Of a stretch of 64,000 bases of DNA, positions 31,634 to 41,435 are shown in pieces. The stretch is from Gaertneriomyces semiglobifer (lineage: Eukaryota; Chytridiomycota; Chytridiomycetes; Spizellomycetales; Spizellomycetaceae): assembly GCA_025558075.1 (NCBI GenBank), contig JAHLKF010000045.1, positions 1-64,000 on the forward strand, written 5' to 3'. The notes below the pieces were generated by a model that was given only the letters and a program-made list of their open reading frames with translations, was not told the origin of the DNA and made no database searches. The translations under genes and the position numbers were made by a program. Within the stretch, counting starts at the first letter, position 1; each line of letters starts with the position of its first letter.

Positions 31634-31638
31634 AGAAC

Positions 31639-32250
31639 TCAGTCGGTTGATGCAGATGCTGCCCCTTGATTGTTCCTGTTCCTTTTCAAGCGCGGACAGT
31701 CTTTTCCTAGATGTGCTCCCCGACAACGCCTACACGGCTCGGTACAGGTGGCTCGGTTATGCCCGAATGTAGGGCAATTCGGACAAGGTTTTCTTGGGTG
31801 TTGAGGTGTCGGCACACTTGCCGGAACAGTAGTAGAAATTGGTGACGTAGACCGTACAGACGGCGGGTAGGTTATCGATTGTGGCAGTGTGTCGGCAACT
31901 AGCAACGGCGGACTCCCAAAGTGATACGTTTGATGGTTTTGTAGAGGATTCTGTGGAATAAGTTGAACAGACGGCGGAAGATAGGTTTGTGATTGCATGT
32001 GTGTACGCGACAACCTGTCGTTCCGAGCATGATTCAACACGGCTCTAACTCTCGGATCGTCTTGTTCATTGATGAAGCGTTCAACATCCGGATCTTCCAG
32101 TAAAGCAAGGAATTCGGAAGTTTGAACAGCCGTGTTCGACAGATCAAATGTCATGCTGAAAAATTTGTTGAGAAGGGCGAACTTCACTCGGCGAATGGTC
32201 GATTCCAAATTTCTTTCAAGCTTGCTACACTCTCCGAAATCCCTTAACAA
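31639..32250 (-). CDS. Twin zinc-knuckle (CCHC) protein, element B
   Basis: A 203-residue protein with an N-terminal helical part (FLALLEDPDVERFINEQDDP), a Pro/Ser/Thr-rich linker and two zinc knuckles near the end: CPNCPTFGHNRATC and CRRCRGAHLGKDC. It ends GAASASTD. The protein at 53850-54656 in element C has the same knuckle pair and ends NQASASTDAE, so the two are orthologous. Nucleic-acid binding is inferred from the knuckles. It converges with the integrase, five bases away. The start may instead be the Met at about 32154 (MTFDLSNTAV). Confidence 0.65.
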   Translation of the reverse strand: MLRDFGECSKLERNLESTIRRVKFALLNKFFSMTFDLSNTAVQTSEFLALLEDPDVERFINEQDDPRVRAVLNHARNDRLSRTHMQSQTYLPPSVQLIPQNPLQNHQTYHFGSPPLLVADTLPQSITYPPSVRSTSPISTTVPASVPTPQHPRKPCPNCPTFGHNRATCTEPCRRCRGAHLGKDCPRLKRNRNNQGAASASTD

Positions 32251-32483
32251 ATCTAAGGGTCCATAGTCGGCTTTGTTTTAAATCAGTGTCACAACAGAAA
32301 TGCGCTTGTCAGTCTTCGATAAAGGTCTTTCCTCAATTTTGAAAGTTGGATACCATCCTCCTTTCTCTTCCTTTTCCTTTTCCCAGCAAGTCTATTTTTG
32401 CACCTTTTCGTTTTGTCTCAGTCAACAAATCTTGCTTGGCGAGGGTCGGCAAGGGTTGACAAGGTGTTGCTGCGTTTCATTCA

Positions 32484-33200
32484 TCAAAAATATTCCTTGA
32501 AGCCTTCCGAGTCGCAATATCTGTACATGTCGGTCGCGTTGTTCTTTGAGGTATCAATGTAGGCGAAAGAGAAGCGTTCTTTTGTGTATTCAGTCAAATA
32601 TTCTAGTACTTCTTTCGATGTTTTGAAAGCGGACGCTAACGTTTCTGAAAGGACCTTCATGTCCTGGTTAGAGTTCCGAAATACCACCCATTCAGTCGTA
32701 CAGTTCTTGTGTTTACTAGTCAACTGTCCCTTGACACTCTGTATGGCTACAATTATGCTTACGCCGAAATGTCTTGATTTCGTATAGAGCCTTCCAAGCT
32801 CCGCTGCCAAGTCTTTACTCCTTGCACCATCTGCAGCATCGTCTATAAAAAGTAACAAGGTGGATCCATTCTCTTTGAAGAGCGTCTTTTGTTCTTCAAT
32901 GATGGCTCTGATGCTATTATTGGACATGTCGTCGATGAAGAAAATGTTCTTGTGCCTTGTATTTTTTGCAAGTTCTTTCACCGATGCATCATACTCAACC
33001 GTGTCACTCATGATTATAACTCGGTCTTGGACTTTGGCATACACTTGATCAATGAGCCCACATACTAATGCCGATTTTCCTGATTTTCGTGGCGCGCATA
33101 ATGTTGTACATAGAGGAATGTCCCCTAGTTCTTCAGGAATCCTCGCGCCTCTATGCTTCCCCTTCTTTGGGAAGATAGCTTTCGGTTTATACAGAGTCAT
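32484..33200 (-). CDS. A32/FtsK-HerA-type genome packaging ATPase, element B
   Basis: A 238-residue P-loop ATPase that would pump DNA into capsids. Walker A is APRKSGKSAL (residues 36-45), Walker B LLLFIDDAAD (115-124), followed by a sensor-like VSIIVAIQSV. The partner in element C (58238-58954) is the same length with motifs at the same residues. The frame is intact. The start codon overlaps the stop of an upstream fragment (33200-33371). No MCP of this element is present in the window, so this is a remnant of a lost morphogenesis module. Confidence 0.85.
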   Translation of the reverse strand: MTLYKPKAIFPKKGKHRGARIPEELGDIPLCTTLCAPRKSGKSALVCGLIDQVYAKVQDRVIIMSDTVEYDASVKELAKNTRHKNIFFIDDMSNNSIRAIIEEQKTLFKENGSTLLLFIDDAADGARSKDLAAELGRLYTKSRHFGVSIIVAIQSVKGQLTSKHKNCTTEWVVFRNSNQDMKVLSETLASAFKTSKEVLEYLTEYTKERFSFAYIDTSKNNATDMYRYCDSEGFKEYF

Positions 33201-33371
33201 TAGAAAGAATTAAAAACTTTGTCTACTATACTATATAGAAGAGTTCTTTTTGATAAACCTCGTCCATGAAAGCCATGCTCAACCAACATATATATTGCTC
33301 TTTGAAGGCGAGATCCTTCAGTGTTCCACCTAAACGGTGTGAAGCATTCAAAGTCCTTAGTGTCAGCTTCA
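33200..33371 (-). pseudogene. 3' fragment of an unidentified gene cut by LTR 2
   Basis: About 57 codons, protein-like (DFECFTPFRWNTEGSRLQR and YMLVEHGFHGRGLSKRTLLY), ending with a TAA that overlaps the ATPase ATG. Its upstream part is replaced by LTR sequence at 33372. Not recognised. Confidence 0.45.
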
Positions 33372-34115
33372 TGTCGCGGATCCCAAGACCGCAATCTCAG
33401 AACCTCAAGGGAGCGGTGCGGAGACCGTGCCTCAACTCCTAGCATAATAAACACAAGACAAGAACAAGATCTGCACCTCCGAAACACACCCGCAGGTTTG
33501 ATAGCTAAAAATAAATACTACGGAGACCATCGCAAGGGTTCTGACGTTAAGGAGCAACGCCCGCTTGCACTCAAAACCTTAGGAGATAAGGAGCGGCGCG
33601 CACAAGGTTCGGAAGTACATAGGGTAATTTCCGAGAGTAAGAAAACGACACCCGAGAGAAAGCGCAAGGAGGCGACGGAAAGCTCCTATAAATAGAAGGC
33701 TGCAGCGGTGAAGGCAAGGAGGGCAAGAAACAGTAGAAACTTAGAGTCAGATAGTTCCAGTTCAATACACGAGCTGAACTATACAAATTACTCTATACAA
33801 CCCCAGTGAGAAAAGGCACGCACGCTAAGCAACCGCGTCCCACGGGTCCGATCCCGCTTTTCCACGCTCGGCGGCGACATAGTTAACGGACTGATCATCC
33901 GGCTCAACATCGCTCCTTGGTTCACCTATCAGCACTCTCGTGCCCCCGCATTTAGTCACGGATCCTAGCCTTCACGGATCCGAGACACGCTAAGTCCCAC
34001 GCGCTCTGTCGCAACCAAATTAAACATAAACAAAGCCCACGGTCATCCCGGAAGCGCCAATCTCATCTTATTTCGCTCGGCGCATCACAGCACGAGCGAA
34101 GAAAAATCCGTTACA
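33372..34115 (+). repeat. Solo LTR 2 (744 bp)
   Basis: Same family and length as LTR 1 at 19573-20316, from TGTCGCGGATCC to CCGTTACA, with a TATAAATA box at 33687-33694 and only scattered substitutions between the two. Flanks are CTTCA and TATTG, so there is no target duplication. The short region 34116-34313 to its right holds nothing recognisable except LTR-like sequence of the next element. Confidence 0.85.
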
Positions 34116-34313
34116 TATTGCCTAGTCATTATGTTTCTGTTAGACTTCTATATTTAATACATAATCCTAGTTCCTTGTTGCAAAAACCATGTACGCACAA
34201 TCCAACCTCTATTTCTTTCACGAAACTTTCATAAATTTCATTCGTTTCCTTTCTATTCCGTCCAAACACGCTTTCCCCGAAATCTATGCATTTTATCGCA
34301 ATTTATCCGAAAT

Positions 34314-36755
34314 TTACTCCGCTTCCGCGCCCACTTTTGCGTTATCGATATCTAAAATGTTGTCCCAAACTATCATACCCCCTTCTCTCGTGCCGAATTG
34401 CTCGCGTTCCTTAAATGTAGGTCCTGATCTATTTTTAGAAGGCCCGGCTCTGTTGCACCCGTAATTGGGGCGGTTGCACTCAGGTTTTGTTACCAAAAAT
34501 GTCTCGTCCGTTATGCGGGCGTTTGGTGCGCGAGACCGCCAGTATTCTTCGACGGCTCGGGCAGCATCCGTCAGCGATTCTGCGTATTCCCAAGTATCGT
34601 CGTGGGATGGGTACCCTTCCCACCGAATGCGGTATTGGAGTCTCTTTCTCAGGCGTCGGTGGTCAACTACTGCTTCTACCACGTAAACCTCTTCTCCGTC
34701 GTCGCTAGCCAGAGGGCCCGGGAGCTCAACCGGTGAAGCTCCGGACACCCATTTCTTGAGCTTCGAGACGTGGAACCAAGGGTACAGGCGTCCAAGGAGT
34801 AATGGCAGAGCTAGCTTATAGTTGTCTCTGTATTTGTCAATGTCCACGACTTCTAAAGGCCCGACCCATTTTTTGGCTATTTTTGATTTGAAGCCCGACA
34901 AGTTCTTTGTGCTGAGGGCGACGTGCTGTCCGACCCGGAATTGGATGTGTCGGTGCTTGCCGTCGTAGTATCGCTTCTGCGTTTCCTGGGACTCCGCCAT
35001 AAGGTCTCGTATGAGAACGTCGATGTCTGCTAGCTCTTTGACTAAGGTTTCGGCGTCCGCGTTGCGTGTTCGCGAGCTGCGCTGCAAAAGTTGCGAAAGT
35101 GGATTGTAGGGTTCGTAACCCAAATCCATTTTGAACCGGGTCATTTTGGTAGATTCGACTACCGTATCATTAATGATGAGCTCGGCGACCGGAAGTAGCT
35201 CGTCCCAGTTATCTAGATTTGTGTTCACCATGGCCGTGAGGACCTGCAAAACAGTGGCATTCTCTCGTTCTGCCTGGCCGTCCGCTTGGGGATGGTAAGC
35301 CGTAGTAAGCGAGGTTTCCGTCTTGAGGATCCGGCACACTTCTTGCCAGAAGCGACTAGTGAACTTAGAGTCCCGGTCTGAAGTAATAGTTCGCGGTACT
35401 CCGTGAAGCGGGATGTAACGCCGGACAAACAAACGTGCAAACTGGGCTGCTGTGGTGTCAGATCTGTATGGCCAGACATGAATCCTTTTGCTATGACCCT
35501 TATCTACTATGAGCCAGAAGCCGTCCATTCTGTTCTGCGTTGGAGGCAGGTTTGTCACGAAGTCCATGGCGATAGTTTCCCACCGGCCCTGTTTGGAGGG
35601 GACCGCATGTAGGAGCCCGCCGGGAAGCTGGGGGTTGCATTTCGACAGCTGACACGTCGGGCACTCCGCACACAGTTTCGGAACATCCTTTGCCATCTTT
35701 GGCCACCACACTTGTGATGCAGCTTTGGCGTACGTTCTTTCGAAGCCAAAGTGCCCTCCCCCTTCGTGAAAAAGACGGGCGAGCTGAGGCACACATTTGG
35801 GAGGCACGTAGAGTCTCCAGGATGGAGTGGACGTAGGCAAGTGGTGCCAGAGGAGGCCGTCGGCTAGGTGCCAGCGCTGAAGGAGATGAAGATGGTGGGG
35901 CGAGTACTGTGTGGGGTCTGAAGGTAATTGTAAAATCTCGAGGGCTTCAAAATGCAGGTCGGAACTGCTGGGGGTGAGAGCCCGGCGAATTTCCTCGCAG
36001 AGAGCAGGATGCAATGTAAGAGAAAAGACCGAGCAACCGAGAGAGGCCTCCGGACCAGAAGTTGTTGGGTCGGAGGGTTCGTCGGGAGGCACGTCGGTGG
36101 TGGTGTGATCCGTAGCGGCTCGTTGAGGCCGCGTTGTGGCCATAAAAATCGTACCGGAGGGACGAGCACGTCGAGGGGCTCGTGGAGAGGGAGCTGCCTG
36201 ATAGAACAGTGTCTCGGCTCCGATCAGTCTGGAAAGCGTGTCCGGCACCAGATGGAAGCGGCCGGGTTTGTGGACGATGGTCATCCAGTCTTTCCAATAT
36301 TCAAGGGCGAGGGCCCAGCGTTGAAGCTTGCGGTTGTCGCCGCGATATTGGTTAAGCCAGAGGAGAGGCCGATGATCGACGACTAAGGAGAAAGGGGTGC
36401 CTTCGAGGTAATGCCGTACCTTGCCGAGGCCCCAGATGACGCATCCGGCTCCTAGTTCGACCGGCGGGGCCCGTTTCTCTGTTGCTGTTGTGCGACGCGA
36501 GTAATAGCACACAGGTTTCTTGCGACCGTCTGGTTGCAGTTGTTCCAGCGTGACGTTGAAGGCTTCGTAAGACGCGTCGGTTAAGACAAAATAGGGAAAG
36601 TCTTTGCGCGGGGGGCAAGAACGGGCTCGGAGGAAAGGGCCTCCTTGGCCTGCTGAAAGGCGCGTTCGCGGGTCGGATCCCAGCGGACTGGGGTCTGGGC
36701 CAGGAAGCGGCGTAGGCCAAGATCGGGGCTCTTGCGGGCCATGCGACCCACGCAA
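34314..36755 (-). CDS. Gypsy Pol C-terminal part: RNase H, integrase, chromodomain
   Basis: RNase H begins FPYFVLTDASYEAF after a frame change near 36600 (the preceding segment, with RERAFQQAKEALSSEPVLAP, is in the frame of 36581-36796). RNase H continues with LVVDHRPLLWLNQY. The integrase has the HHCC zinc motif (GGHFGFERTYAK and CAECPTC), DFVTNLPP, ITSDRDSKFTSRFW and the Glu in DGQAERENATV. A chromodomain (YRIRWEGYPSHDDTWEY) lies near the C-terminus. The last codons run into the LTR, giving the ending DNAKVGAEAE. All the integrase acidic residues are present. Confidence 0.85.
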   Translation of the reverse strand: MRGSHGPQEPRSWPTPLPGPDPSPLGSDPRTRLSAGQGGPFLRARSCPPRKDFPYFVLTDASYEAFNVTLEQLQPDGRKKPVCYYSRRTTATEKRAPPVELGAGCVIWGLGKVRHYLEGTPFSLVVDHRPLLWLNQYRGDNRKLQRWALALEYWKDWMTIVHKPGRFHLVPDTLSRLIGAETLFYQAAPSPRAPRRARPSGTIFMATTRPQRAATDHTTTDVPPDEPSDPTTSGPEASLGCSVFSLTLHPALCEEIRRALTPSSSDLHFEALEILQLPSDPTQYSPHHLHLLQRWHLADGLLWHHLPTSTPSWRLYVPPKCVPQLARLFHEGGGHFGFERTYAKAASQVWWPKMAKDVPKLCAECPTCQLSKCNPQLPGGLLHAVPSKQGRWETIAMDFVTNLPPTQNRMDGFWLIVDKGHSKRIHVWPYRSDTTAAQFARLFVRRYIPLHGVPRTITSDRDSKFTSRFWQEVCRILKTETSLTTAYHPQADGQAERENATVLQVLTAMVNTNLDNWDELLPVAELIINDTVVESTKMTRFKMDLGYEPYNPLSQLLQRSSRTRNADAETLVKELADIDVLIRDLMAESQETQKRYYDGKHRHIQFRVGQHVALSTKNLSGFKSKIAKKWVGPLEVVDIDKYRDNYKLALPLLLGRLYPWFHVSKLKKWVSGASPVELPGPLASDDGEEVYVVEAVVDHRRLRKRLQYRIRWEGYPSHDDTWEYAESLTDAARAVEEYWRSRAPNARITDETFLVTKPECNRPNYGCNRAGPSKNRSGPTFKEREQFGTREGGMIVWDNILDIDNAKVGAEAE

Positions 36756-36823
36756 AACGGGTCAATTGGTTCATCTGAGACATCGGGATTAACCACTGGG
36801 AGCTCGGAGACCGATTTTGGCTG

Positions 36824-39748
36824 TCAGGAGACAGCAGATGTTGGTTTGGCCATGGTGATTGATTCAGCCGTGGCGCCGTCGGAGATAGATGGAGCTGCTG
36901 CCTTAGCGAGTTTGGAAGCAGAATATTTAGGCTTGGATGCCATTTTCTTTTCACGGTAGGTCGCAACACCTTCGTGGATAGCGTCCTGGAGGGGTCCCAC
37001 CAGTAACGAGTGATTTTTGATAAATTGGGAGTAAAATCCCACTAATCCAACGAACGACCAGAGGTCTGCAATGTGCCTGGGCCGTCCCCAGTCTTGGATG
37101 ACGGAGACCTTGGCCGGGTCGGGTCGGAGACCGGAAGAAGCGAGAACGAAGCCCAATGCGCGTACTTGGCGGAATAACCATTGGCACTTATCCAAGCGAA
37201 GCGTGAGCTTATATTGCACAAAGCGCTGGAGCCAACCCGCGATGGCCTGGAGAGCGCCGTATGCTGTTTCAGAGCGAGTGTGCACGTCGACGAAATTGTT
37301 GACATCTTTCCATTTGAGACCAGTGAGGACGTGGTCTAATACGCGGCAAAAGTGCTGGGGTGCTGTTTTAGGGCCGAAGGGCATGTACACACATTGATAA
37401 AGTCCGTCTGAAAGTCGAAGCGTGAACCATGGGCGAACTTCATGGTGGATCCGGATCTGATAAAAGCCTTTGTTAGCGTCTCCTCCGGAGGCATACCTGA
37501 ATGGGACGGAAACCATCCAGTTAACAATGTCGAGCATGTTGAGGAACGGGTATGGGTCCCATGCCATGCAGTCGTTAATCGGTCGGAAGTCGAACGCAAT
37601 GCGGGGAGGCTTATTAGCATAGTGGATGACGACCGGGTCACAGCATGTGGGGGCTTCGGACACCTTCTCCCAGCGCGCGAGGCTGGTCATCGTGTCTTTT
37701 TCCTTGGAGAGGATGTCGCGTTCTAGTGGAGAGAACGGACGAGGTTTTCGGAATGGCGGGGCCTGCCGAATGAACTTTGGAGTGTAGGGAAGCTCGTTGT
37801 GATCACCTATGAGGTGGCCCTCGTAGCTGAAGGCTTCGTGAAACCGTCTGAGGATGCACAGCAGCGCGAACGTCACGGGTTTGGGCCTATCGAGGTCGAC
37901 GATCATGAACTCCGGATCCAGGAACTGCGTTTCTAGGGCCTCGGGTGCCCAAAAGTTGGGGTCGAGGCTCCATTCTTTGACTAGACGTTCCCACTCGTCC
38001 TTTGACAAGTTCTCGTCGTGCCAATTCATGGGTTGGAGGTCTTCTGAACCTTGCTCTTCGGGTTCGGAGGTACGCGCGATTGCTGGCGTAGTGCTGTCCA
38101 GTGCCTCTTGGATCGAGAGTGGGGTGTCGTGCAGATAAACACACTTAGTGGCACCGTTATTAGGCATGGCCAGACGTTGATGCGGACGTTCTGGGTGCTT
38201 TCCTTGAGAGGGTGTGTCCTTCATGAACTGTCCCAGGTTCGTGGTGATGGGGACCCCACTAAGGTGGTCCGTGCTAAGCTCACTGGTCACGGAGCACGGG
38301 ATGGAAATGTCTGGGTTCGTGAGCGTGATTGCAAAGCTTGGATGTGGTGGTTTTTGCACCAAGGTCTGCATTTTGAGGGCTCCGAGCACGTCATTGGCTA
38401 GGAGCACTAAGGCCCGGTTATGTTGGATTATGCGAAAATGAGCCCGGAAGGTGAGATATTCACCGGCTCGTCCTCGTAGCGCGACCGAGAGGCAAACCGA
38501 GGAATCAGAGGTCGCGTGTCCCCCTATCCCCTTGAAATCTGTCGGTTCGCAGGCCGCCGTTTGGTGTGGCGCATACAGGAGGCCGAGGTACGAGCTGGAA
38601 ATCAAGGATTCCGATGCCCCGGTGTCTAATACAACTGGTACCCATAGTTCCTGGATGACAGCTACTGTCCAACATGGTTGGGTTGGCTCGGCGCGTCCTT
38701 CAACTGTTAGCAGACCCAGGTCTATGCTGAGGAGTGCTTCCTGTTGTCGTTGCGTTTCCAGATGTGGCACCACTTCCTTCTCCGACGCGGTGACTAGCTC
38801 TTGCAAGCTCGTGAATTTTGGGCACGGAGCCCGTCTTTTCTGGTTCGTTGGTGACTTGTTGGGCTGCGTTAGCATAGCTAGAGCCCGAAAAACGTCTCGA
38901 CTCCGGGAGTCTTGTGAAGCTTGTTGGAGACTAGGGTGTGCACCTATGGCTACAATTTTTGGGTTTCCGCGCCTCCAATAATAGTCAGCGCGGACGACGT
39001 TTCCTGTGAGCAGGAAAGCCATGGTAACTTTCGCTGCGTGCTCTCGGGACACCAAAAGAGCATCTTCGGAGCTCCATTTCTGGTATTCCTCGATGTCAGC
39101 CGTGTCGAGGGAGGTGACTAAGATAAGTCGAGGCGTCCCATCCTTCTGGACTTTGAGGAGGAACTTAGCGGCCTCAGTGCTGGGCACGTGAGCATAATAG
39201 AGGTGATGGGAGGTCCACCCCACAGAGAACGGGTCTGTCCCCAGATGTCCGGCCTTGCGTCCGGGATCTGAACTAAAGAAAGATAGGGTCCGAGGGTTTC
39301 TGCCGGGTTCACTGAGCGAGACCTGAGGTTTTCCCCAGATAGTACATATTTGCCTCCAGAGCAAATCCTCGTTGATTTCCCCACTGTGTTCGTCGGCACT
39401 CGGGGGAGGTATTCCTGGATGTATCCGCGTTGGTCCATCCCTATCTGCTAGCAGAATGCGGGCTTCGGAACTGCCTGATGCAACGTCGAAGAATCCTACT
39501 GTGTGGAATCCTTCCCTGGCTGCCAGGTTCACTTCCGCCTGGCTGGGTTTATCCTCCGGCCCAAATTTTGCAGGGTCGGAGTTCGAAAAATGGACTCCCT
39601 TTTCAGAGCGTGGCTTCCAGCCGTCTGGCCTTGGCGCTCCATAAGGGCCCTTCGCTCCTGGGGCTTCATATTTGGGATTTTGCCAGCAGAATTTGCGCCA
39701 GTGGTTTCCGTTGCAGATGTCGCAATTGCTGGGAGGTTTAACGTTCAC
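36824..39748 (-). CDS. Gypsy nucleocapsid knuckle, aspartic protease and reverse transcriptase
   Basis: A 974-residue frame. Near the start is the knuckle CDICNGNHWRKFC; the protease site is LDTGASESLIS (near residue 377); the reverse transcriptase has RIAFDFRPINDC, DANKGFYQIRIH and QCVYMPFGPKTAPQHF. The catalytic YxDD box is replaced by FVDVHTRS, consistent with loss of one Asp codon, so polymerase activity should be gone. The frame ends in a Lys/Ala-rich tail at 36824, before RNase H resumes in another frame. Confidence 0.8.
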   Translation of the reverse strand: MNVKPPSNCDICNGNHWRKFCWQNPKYEAPGAKGPYGAPRPDGWKPRSEKGVHFSNSDPAKFGPEDKPSQAEVNLAAREGFHTVGFFDVASGSSEARILLADRDGPTRIHPGIPPPSADEHSGEINEDLLWRQICTIWGKPQVSLSEPGRNPRTLSFFSSDPGRKAGHLGTDPFSVGWTSHHLYYAHVPSTEAAKFLLKVQKDGTPRLILVTSLDTADIEEYQKWSSEDALLVSREHAAKVTMAFLLTGNVVRADYYWRRGNPKIVAIGAHPSLQQASQDSRSRDVFRALAMLTQPNKSPTNQKRRAPCPKFTSLQELVTASEKEVVPHLETQRQQEALLSIDLGLLTVEGRAEPTQPCWTVAVIQELWVPVVLDTGASESLISSSYLGLLYAPHQTAACEPTDFKGIGGHATSDSSVCLSVALRGRAGEYLTFRAHFRIIQHNRALVLLANDVLGALKMQTLVQKPPHPSFAITLTNPDISIPCSVTSELSTDHLSGVPITTNLGQFMKDTPSQGKHPERPHQRLAMPNNGATKCVYLHDTPLSIQEALDSTTPAIARTSEPEEQGSEDLQPMNWHDENLSKDEWERLVKEWSLDPNFWAPEALETQFLDPEFMIVDLDRPKPVTFALLCILRRFHEAFSYEGHLIGDHNELPYTPKFIRQAPPFRKPRPFSPLERDILSKEKDTMTSLARWEKVSEAPTCCDPVVIHYANKPPRIAFDFRPINDCMAWDPYPFLNMLDIVNWMVSVPFRYASGGDANKGFYQIRIHHEVRPWFTLRLSDGLYQCVYMPFGPKTAPQHFCRVLDHVLTGLKWKDVNNFVDVHTRSETAYGALQAIAGWLQRFVQYKLTLRLDKCQWLFRQVRALGFVLASSGLRPDPAKVSVIQDWGRPRHIADLWSFVGLVGFYSQFIKNHSLLVGPLQDAIHEGVATYREKKMASKPKYSASKLAKAAAPSISDGATAESITMAKPTSAVS

Positions 39749-39871
39749 ATCTGGGCGTTTTCGCTCCGTGTTGTCAGCTCCGCGACCCAGAGACTTGGGT
39801 GTCGGAGCCTTATCCTTTTTGCTTTGTTTGTCCTTTGGGGTGTTGGAATCCCGTTGAGACTGGTCCCGGTC

Positions 39872-40420
39872 TCATTTGAAGCACGGGTCACGATGCTTGG
39901 TTTCCGGGGACCCGAAGTAATGTTTGACGAAGTCCTTGAGCCTTGGAATGGTCGAAATTCCTGAGTTTCTGGCTAGGATACCGACGTCGGGGGGTAAATG
40001 CTTGTGAATTTGCCGGTAATGAAAGTCTCGCGGAGCCATCATTTCCGCTCGTCGCCCGTAAGCAAGGGTTCGCAGCCGATCCTTTTCATCTATGAACGCT
40101 ACAAAATTGCGGTGCTTTTTGGGGTCCGGCGAGCAATTGTAGTATTGGTCTTCCAAGGCCTCGGCGGCCATAGGGTTACTGTACTCCCTTTGTAACTCCT
40201 TCATCCATTTGTTCCACGACCACGTCTCCACGTCCTCGACGTTCAATGAATCGAACCAGCTCTCCGCCGGGGAGCCGACTTCCAATAGAAGAGGGAGGAG
40301 CTGCACCATGCGGGTGTCCGAGACTTGGTTTAAACGTTGTCGGAGCGAGACTTTGTTGATCCAATCTTCCACTGGGTCGTTCAGTCGTCCCGTAAACTTA
40401 GGTAGATCCTCCGGGCACAA
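39872..40420 (-). CDS. Gypsy Gag capsid-like domain
   Basis: 182 residues: LPKFTGRLNDPVEDWINKV, then helices through WSWNKWMKELQREY and DKDRLRTLAYGRR-like segments, ending KHRDPCFK before a TGA that is in phase with the next frame (36824-39748). The same block is found in the plus-strand element as EDPCYKSRR, with no stop there. The stop is therefore a point mutation. Confidence 0.65.
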   Translation of the reverse strand: MCPEDLPKFTGRLNDPVEDWINKVSLRQRLNQVSDTRMVQLLPLLLEVGSPAESWFDSLNVEDVETWSWNKWMKELQREYSNPMAAEALEDQYYNCSPDPKKHRNFVAFIDEKDRLRTLAYGRRAEMMAPRDFHYRQIHKHLPPDVGILARNSGISTIPRLKDFVKHYFGSPETKHRDPCFK

Positions 40421-40582
40421 CTGGTACTTGCGCGTCGCGTGAACGGGCTCCGGAACCGTTTCTGTTGGGCCGGGGCCTTCTTCTTCCTCTTCGACGTTGT
40501 CTGCCCAGCGGAACGGAGATCTGAGGCCTTGACTGGTACCGTAAAAGTCTTCCTGAATGCCGCTGTTTTTTGGAAAAAGGGT

Positions 40583-41106
40583 TTAATGAGTTTTTTGTTC
40601 AGAAAAGCGAACTTGCGGCTTAACCAAGGATGGTGTGGGAGTCATCATGTCGGGGGTCGCTGCCTTCTGTGGCCGGGCCTGAACTTTGATATATTCAAAG
40701 AGTTCATTCATGCGGGCGTCGATGCCCTCCAGCCATTGGTGTGTGTGTGCCTGGGTGAGTAGTGCTTGGTCTGTTGCCTGGGCTGTTGATCCTTCCAGCG
40801 CACATAGGCGCTCATGGAGATCCTGGAGGGAGTCAACCGTCAATGGCTTTGGTCCCTGAGTTTCGGTGTCGGAGACTGTTAACTCGTATTCGTCGGGTCC
40901 GTAATAAATCGTTTCATCCGCCGCTTCAGCTGGACGCGGCGTTTGGGAAATGTTGTCGGAAGGCATTTTTGCTGGTACTGGAACCTGTCCTTTTTTCAGC
41001 AGTAATTCTTGGAACAATTGTGAAAGAGGGCTCTGATCCGCAATCTCGGGAATCGGTGCCTTTGGAGTTGAAGTGTAAATGGGTTCACCTTTGGGTTTCT
41101 CCACCA
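40583..41106 (-). CDS. Gypsy Gag N-terminal region
   Basis: From the ATG at the LTR junction (MVEKPKGEPIYTSTPKAP) through a disordered and then coiled-coil region (LQDLHERLCALEGSTAQATD) to FSEQKTH. The open frame continues upstream through the LTR to 41437, but that part is not Gag. The last base of the LTR gives the A of the ATG. Confidence 0.55.
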
Positions 41107-41236
41107 TGTAACGGAATTTTCTTTGCTCGTGCTGTGATGCGCCGAGCGAAATAAGATAAGATTGGCGTTTCCGGGATGACCGTGGGCTTTGTTTATGTTG
41201 AATTTGGTTGCGACAGAGCGCGTGGGACTCAGCGTG
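41107..41236 (-). repeat. 3' remnant of the 5' LTR of the minus-strand gypsy
   Basis: Reverse-complement match to the last ~130 bp of solo LTRs 1 and 2 (ending CCGTTACA on the minus strand). Similarity stops abruptly at the palindrome that begins at 41237. Confidence 0.75.
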
Positions 41237-41285
41237 TGTCACAGTGCAGGGAGATACTTGACAAGTATCTCCCTGCACTGTGACA
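41237..41285. repeat. Perfect 49-bp palindrome
   Basis: Two 24-bp arms, TGTCACAGTGCAGGGAGATA plus CTTG and its exact complement, surround one unpaired A at 41261. It begins TG and ends CA. It sits exactly where the truncated gypsy LTR ends, so it could be the scar of a rearrangement or the end of another element. Confidence 0.9.
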
Positions 41286-41435
41286 ATGCCCGTTATCGGT
41301 AACGGTCCCTGTATAGCGGCCGTTACCGATAACGGGCCGTAGCGGCCGTTTTCGCTCACCGTAGTGTGGCGGCCGGTATTGATAACGGCCCCTGTGTAGC
41401 GGCCGTTACTGATAACCGCCACAACGGCCCTTACC
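41286..41435. repeat. Cluster of GC-rich inverted repeats
   Basis: Four related copies of a 16-20-bp motif of the form GCCGTTACCGATAACGG occur in both orientations, three of them preceded by TAGCGGCCGTT-type sequence. The region could fold into nested hairpins. No gene is visible. Confidence 0.7.

Larger units (their letters stand above)
34314..41236 (-). mobile_element. Degraded Ty3/gypsy chromovirus, minus strand
   Basis: Reads gag, protease, reverse transcriptase, RNase H, integrase and chromodomain from 41106 down to 34314. A polypurine tract (GAGAGAAGGGGG on the minus strand, 34378-34389) lies before TGATAGTTTGGG, a candidate 3' LTR start at 34375. The 5' LTR survives only as its last 130 bp (41107-41236). 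Several stops and frame changes and a damaged reverse transcriptase site show that it is dead. Confidence 0.85.

Noticed and set aside
35952..36386. Plus-strand open frames opposite gypsy RNase H and integrase
   Set aside because: Antisense shadows of a conserved polyprotein.
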